A DNA stretch of 64,000 nt from positions 16,001-80,000 of the forward strand of contig CAMZFV010000009.1 in the NCBI GenBank assembly GCA_947306175.1, written 5' to 3'. Below the pieces are notes generated by a model. That model had not been told where the DNA came from. It ran no database searches and saw nothing but the letters and a program-made list of their open reading frames with translations. Each line of letters begins with the position of its first letter. Position 1 is the stretch's first letter. Both the position numbers and the translations under genes were made by a program. Positions 59,979 to 64,000 of this stretch are shown here, piece after piece. Source of the DNA: an uncultured Prevotellaceae bacterium (GTDB taxonomy: Bacteria > Bacteroidota > Bacteroidia > Bacteroidales > Muribaculaceae).

Positions 59979-60476
59979 ATGAGTATGAAGAGATTCTTAG
60001 TTTTTCTATTGGCTTTCATTGTTTTGCTGATTGGCACAGAAACATATTTGAATCTGCGTATTTTTCCACATGACCTCATTGGCACTTATTATGAAGTGCC
60101 AATAGGAGACAACTACAAACTGGTTGCATTATCAACAGAGTATTGCAGTATTGTTGGAAATGATGGTATAGTCGAATTGGACTCAATTGATTCGATACAC
60201 GTAAACAATGGTAGCATAATCGGGAAGCGTTGGGCTTTTGGTGGTAATAATTCACCATATTTCTGTTTCGCTACCAATACGGGACAGATAAGCCGCTATG
60301 AGACAATGGAGCAGTTGCAACAAGAGCGGAATATCCAATTTGTCACGTTTACCACTATGATTAAGTACTATTGGAATAAGCGTCGGATGGCTGATATATT
60401 GGCAACTGTCACATGCTTCTTCGTTTCACTAATGCTTACACTGTTTCTATTCAAAAAGAAAATGAACCGCAAATAG
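59979..60476 (+). CDS. Two-TM protein with a periplasmic domain
   Basis: 165 aa. An N-terminal anchor (FLVFLLAFIVLLIGTETYL) precedes a beta-rich middle ('YEVPIGDNYKLVALSTEYCS', 'VNNGSIIGKRWAFGGNNSPY'). A C-terminal TM helix follows ('ILATVTCFFVSLMLTLFLF') with a basic tail. Function unknown. Confidence 0.6.
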   Translation: MSMKRFLVFLLAFIVLLIGTETYLNLRIFPHDLIGTYYEVPIGDNYKLVALSTEYCSIVGNDGIVELDSIDSIHVNNGSIIGKRWAFGGNNSPYFCFATNTGQISRYETMEQLQQERNIQFVTFTTMIKYYWNKRRMADILATVTCFFVSLMLTLFLFKKKMNRK

Positions 60477-60554
60477 ACTATGTTTCAGTTAAAAACAACT
60501 GCCGTACATCAGTCGTAATCTTAGTAATCATTCTCTTGATAATTTAACCATGTC

Positions 60555-61556
60555 ATGAAACTATTTAGATTGATAATAAAAGAGAGCCACAGAGTATTGA
60601 TTCTATCATATCAACGTCTCTTGGCAAGCATATTGCTGACAACAATCATCCTCACAACGGCATTTGCCCAAGACAGGTTGGTTCCGAAATCTCCTATTGA
60701 TGATTTAGCTTCACCTTACTACCGTACTTTACTCAAGAGGATGGTTTTGGGAGGAGAGGAGGAATTGGCTTGCTTATTCTATTATATCGTAATGCCTTCT
60801 GCCGAGACTGGGGATTCGGAATATGTTTTGTCCGCCGACAGAGAGAATACCCTTTATTTTGCCAAAGCAAACCATAATATTTATGACAGTATGTATTTAA
60901 GGCAACATGACAACCAAGATACGGTCTATACGTCAGACTTGCACATACCCGACAGTGTGATGAATGCCTTAAACCGTCTGATGGAGTCATCGGTCAATGC
61001 GTCATCATTTCTCTTTAAGGCTTTTGGTTTTGACGGAACTTCTTATGTATTTGGCAACAGTTTGATGGCTGCTTCTTGTTGGAGTCCTGGTGGTAGATGC
61101 GGTCAATTAGTCACATTCTGGGACAAGTGCTGTGCTGCTGTCGAAGATGAGAATCTGGACAGTATTCAGGCTTTGATGCCTCTTTGCCGTAATCTCACAA
61201 TCAGTTTCCGCAAAGATTACCCCAATGATTTCTTTGACCTGGAGCAGCGGAGTATCGATTATTCTTCTGATTCAAAATACCAAACCACACTCTTTTCTCA
61301 TTTAGTGGGCATAGAATGGTACGGTACCAATGCCCAACGCCTTGAACAGCAGTGTAAAGAATTTGAATTAGCTCAAGGAGAAGAATTGATCACTTTTTCG
61401 AAATATCTGTTCATTGAGAACTTGGTGGATACAAAAATCATTTTGAAACCAAACGCTGATAACCGCATTGATTTTGAATCCCTTCGCAAAGGATTCAAGA
61501 ACGATCCACAACGATTCCTTATGGAGCATCTTTATCAACCGGATCTCATTAAATAA
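60555..61556 (+). CDS. Secreted hypothetical protein
   Basis: 333 aa. A long basic N-terminus precedes a signal helix ('LLASILLTTIILTTAFAQ'). The body is mainly helical with paired Cys and W ('MAASCWSPGGRCGQLVTFWD', 'KCCAAVEDENLDSIQALMPL'). Not recognised. It lies upstream of the large secreted protein 61613 on the same strand. Confidence 0.6.
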   Translation: MKLFRLIIKESHRVLILSYQRLLASILLTTIILTTAFAQDRLVPKSPIDDLASPYYRTLLKRMVLGGEEELACLFYYIVMPSAETGDSEYVLSADRENTLYFAKANHNIYDSMYLRQHDNQDTVYTSDLHIPDSVMNALNRLMESSVNASSFLFKAFGFDGTSYVFGNSLMAASCWSPGGRCGQLVTFWDKCCAAVEDENLDSIQALMPLCRNLTISFRKDYPNDFFDLEQRSIDYSSDSKYQTTLFSHLVGIEWYGTNAQRLEQQCKEFELAQGEELITFSKYLFIENLVDTKIILKPNADNRIDFESLRKGFKNDPQRFLMEHLYQPDLIK

Positions 61557-61612
61557 TGGGAGTGGACTATAATCATCACTTGTTTATGATTGGTAAATGA
61601 AAGGAACGAATT

Positions 61613-63196
61613 ATGAGACACATCTTTTTAATCATTTCTCTACTGTCCTTCGGCATGATTGCAAATACTGAGGATGTGAGCCTTGACTCATTGTCATATG
61701 CCTATGGAGACGCTTTTATGCGTGCAACAATGGAGTGTAAGGGTTTTTTTAGTCCAGGATTAGAGTTTAACAAGACAAATTCATCGGAATTTATTAGAGG
61801 CATCGAAGATGATTTGTTGAATTTGAAATATACTCAGGATTCCATTAAAAACGTTTCTTTTCTAGTAGGTGTGTTGCAGGGTGTTTCCTTGGGTGATGGT
61901 TTTGATCACAGTAGCAGAAAAGAAGATATACCGATAGATTGCATTATTGCAGGATTGAACAAAGTGGTTAATCATGAGTTGAGTTTGCCAGAAGACTACA
62001 TTGACATTTTGGAATTCATGGAGAATCAACCCGGAGATGTCAATCCTTTGGATTTGCCAGAAGAAGATAAATGCGATTATTATATTAAATATGGCGCCAT
62101 GCTCGGGCTTGCGCCTGAATTGCAAGAATACATAAAAGAGGAGACGGGAAGGAATGAAGATGAAACGCCTGCCAATTACGAGGCATTTGCCGCTGGTTAT
62201 GCACTGATGCTTAGAACATTGACATTTAGCCAAATTCCTGATTCACAGAATAATCCTTACTACTACGGAGTTGCAATCGGCAGTTCAATGCTTTTAGAAC
62301 CAATTCTGGCAAATATGTTCACCTATACGCCAGAAGATGAGTATGGTAACAAATTAATATTTCAATTGTCTTCAGAATTCTCAGTAGTGGATTTTCTTGA
62401 TGGTTGCCGTGCTGCTGCGGGATTGGCTGAGCGTAAAATTTCAATTCAGGATTCAAAACAGATTCTATCGACTCTCTTGCCAAATAAAGAACAATCGATA
62501 GAAGTTCAAGAAAAACTATGCGCAGAACCACTCAAGATAATGGGTAAGGTGGTTTTTGCTGAAGACAATGAGCCGATGTACGACGTATTGGTCAAAGAAA
62601 AGGATGTTAATAATCAGACTCGCTCCGATTTTGATGGTTTTTTTAGCATTAATATTGAAAAAGGTGCAGTTTTGGAGTTCTCTTATCCAAGTTGCAAGAC
62701 GATTGAAGTTGAGGTCCTAAATGATTCTTCTCTTTTCATTGAAATGGAAGCTAATGAAGAACTCGATATTAGTCTGATTTATTGTCCACAGCCCATACGT
62801 GTAATCAGACCTGATTCTCTTGACTTCTTCCTCCCAGAAAGCGAATTGAAAAAATTGCAAAAGAATGATGAATCTTTGAGCGGTGAGTTCATTCAACTAA
62901 AGAATGCTCAAATAGGAAGGGCGAAATATCTTCTGAATGAAGACATCAATAAAGCAAAATATCGACTAATCAGTCCGATGCCTCTTGACCAATACGCAAA
63001 ACAGTATTTGGGAGTGAACCGCAATGGGCACGTTATAGTTCTTATTAATCTCGTCTCATCTAGGTTGATGCCGCATTTTAAAGATTGTATGAGTAAGAGT
63101 CTTATTACAGTTGACGATGGAGGGAATAGCTTTGGTCGTGCTAAAGTTGTTTTAACCAGTGATGAGATCATTATGCTACGCATGAATGGCATATAA
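61613..63196 (+). CDS. Large secreted protein, paralogue of 35381
   Basis: 527 aa. A signal peptide (MRHIFLIISLLSFGMIANT) precedes the FKBP-N-terminal-like start 'SLDSLSYAYGDAFMRATM' and a helical body. A carboxypeptidase-regulatory-like domain is at ~305-375 ('IMGKVVFAEDNEPMYDVLVK', 'RSDFDGFFSINIEKGAVLEF'), followed by a C-terminal domain. The architecture is as in 35381-36838 but with a different beta-domain subtype. It may anchor or present other envelope components; no enzymatic motif was seen. Confidence 0.7.
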   Translation: MRHIFLIISLLSFGMIANTEDVSLDSLSYAYGDAFMRATMECKGFFSPGLEFNKTNSSEFIRGIEDDLLNLKYTQDSIKNVSFLVGVLQGVSLGDGFDHSSRKEDIPIDCIIAGLNKVVNHELSLPEDYIDILEFMENQPGDVNPLDLPEEDKCDYYIKYGAMLGLAPELQEYIKEETGRNEDETPANYEAFAAGYALMLRTLTFSQIPDSQNNPYYYGVAIGSSMLLEPILANMFTYTPEDEYGNKLIFQLSSEFSVVDFLDGCRAAAGLAERKISIQDSKQILSTLLPNKEQSIEVQEKLCAEPLKIMGKVVFAEDNEPMYDVLVKEKDVNNQTRSDFDGFFSINIEKGAVLEFSYPSCKTIEVEVLNDSSLFIEMEANEELDISLIYCPQPIRVIRPDSLDFFLPESELKKLQKNDESLSGEFIQLKNAQIGRAKYLLNEDINKAKYRLISPMPLDQYAKQYLGVNRNGHVIVLINLVSSRLMPHFKDCMSKSLITVDDGGNSFGRAKVVLTSDEIIMLRMNGI

Positions 63197-63253
63197 CTAT
63201 GTCTTTTAGAATAGTGAAAAAATAAATCGTTGTATAAAAAAGTTGAACACAAC

Positions 63254-63874
63254 ATGAAAAAGATGTCTTTATCCAATCGCCACATGATAGTAAAATGCCT
63301 GTTTGCTATTCATATTATTTGTTTGGCAATATGTGCTTTTTTGCTATTTACGTTGAGTAGAAGTGAACATCTGCGATGGGGTTTAGGTTACATAATAGTA
63401 TGGGCGACGATACTGTCGGCCTTACTATTGTGTTTTCTTATTAACAAGCAATTCAAACATTGGTTATTGCTTAAGATTTACTGCGTTGTTTTCTTTCTTG
63501 CCAATGCAACATTAGGCGTTGTTACTCAGGGGCTGGGATTGGATACTCTTTTTCTTCCACCAAAATATTGTTCAGATGGAGATTATCTGATTAGGAGTAG
63601 AATTGATTCAGAGCCTTTTGTCAATATCGTCCTCTTAAAAAATGAAGGTATTATCGAAAAACTGATTGCAACATACTATTATCCAACTGCTAATTCCATC
63701 AAAGTCTATGAAGACAAAGGTGCTATAGTAATTTATTGCAGTAAAGATAATTCCTATACCGATTCATTGGGGTGCATAGAACCATTATATAATCATTTAG
63801 CCAACGAGAATGATATAAAGGCATTAGCTAGAGAATTGAAAGTTGATATTGATCGTAAATCTTTTCAATTTTAG
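63254..63874 (+). CDS. Multi-TM protein with soluble C-terminal domain
   Basis: 206 aa from ATG 63254. Three TM helices ('CLFAIHIICLAICAFLLFTL', 'LGYIIVWATILSALLLCFLI', 'LLLKIYCVVFFLANATLGVV') precede a ~110-residue beta-rich domain ('YLIRSRIDSEPFVNIVLLKN', 'VYEDKGAIVIYCSKDNSYTD'). It is the last complete gene. The ~125 bases after it show only a small CCCG/CGGG hairpin near 63948-63959 and no gene. Confidence 0.6.
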   Translation: MKKMSLSNRHMIVKCLFAIHIICLAICAFLLFTLSRSEHLRWGLGYIIVWATILSALLLCFLINKQFKHWLLLKIYCVVFFLANATLGVVTQGLGLDTLFLPPKYCSDGDYLIRSRIDSEPFVNIVLLKNEGIIEKLIATYYYPTANSIKVYEDKGAIVIYCSKDNSYTDSLGCIEPLYNHLANENDIKALARELKVDIDRKSFQF

Positions 63875-64000
63875 ATTTTCCTTGTCTCTAAGATAGACTA
63901 AAACTAATGGATTCAATGCGATTATGCTCCCTTAGAGATATGTACACCCGTTGGCGGGATTAAAAAGTTAATAAAAAGATGCTCAAAAAGTTGCGCATAT

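Noticed and set aside
63948..63959. Small hairpin CCCG-TTGG-CGGG after the last gene
   Set aside because: Only a four-base stem and not followed by a T run. Too weak to call a terminator.

Overview
The window is from a Bacteroidales chromosome, most likely a Prevotella- or Bacteroides-type gut or rumen organism. The evidence is the recurring Bacteroidota -7 promoter box TAnnTTTGC, a BspA-type leucine-rich-repeat/dockerin protein, an ECF sigma/anti-sigma/TonB-receptor operon, a MobV-type mobilisable element and many Bacteroidota lipoproteins with short lipoboxes. No rRNA, tRNA or CRISPR array was seen.

Layout. (1) 1-10.1 kb is mostly minus strand: a secreted protein cut by the window edge, a 5'-truncated BspA-like gene, an unknown two-gene operon, a Schlafen/AlbA_2-type regulator, an Mrr-nuclease/STAND NTPase (candidate anti-phage gene) and a frameshifted gene upstream of it. 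(2) 10.2-13.6 kb has two outer-membrane beta-barrel genes, a decayed IS21-type remnant and a toxin-tail-like ORF coupled to a lipoprotein. A 275-bp copy of the end of the first barrel gene closes the region. (3) 13.6-15.5 kb and 26.9-63.9 kb look like one long array of small, unrelated lipoprotein, multi-TM and soluble genes. Several match immunity-protein patterns (NTF2-fold immunity, Imm40, SMI1/KNR4, CdiI-like, DUF4304-like), and a stranded Rhs/YD-repeat fragment sits among them. I read this as a polymorphic-toxin polyimmunity locus. (4) 15.5-26.9 kb is an integrative mobilisable element of about 11.4 kb that has split one gene of that array.

The element can be delimited from sequence alone. 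The 9-bp repeat TTCATGTGG occurs at 15516-15524 and 26898-26906. Joining the flanks across one copy restores an uninterrupted 74-codon two-TM gene that is broken at both sides in the present sequence. The element carries an abiF gene with a structured 5' RNA and a terminator-like hairpin inside its coding sequence, the sigma/anti-sigma/TonB operon, a MobV relaxase with a recognisable oriT, three HTH proteins and a tyrosine integrase near the right end.

The array is modular. A divergent promoter unit occurs three times (15174, 31682, 57222) with exactly 147 bp between the outer edges of its two -7 boxes, and each copy is flanked by different genes. Other duplicated gene/promoter blocks, a shared C-terminal membrane module joined to different partners, a remnant gene tail and REP-like repeats point to growth by duplication and cassette exchange. 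Most array products are predicted envelope or inner-membrane proteins, which would suit protection against toxins delivered by neighbouring cells. That role is an inference.
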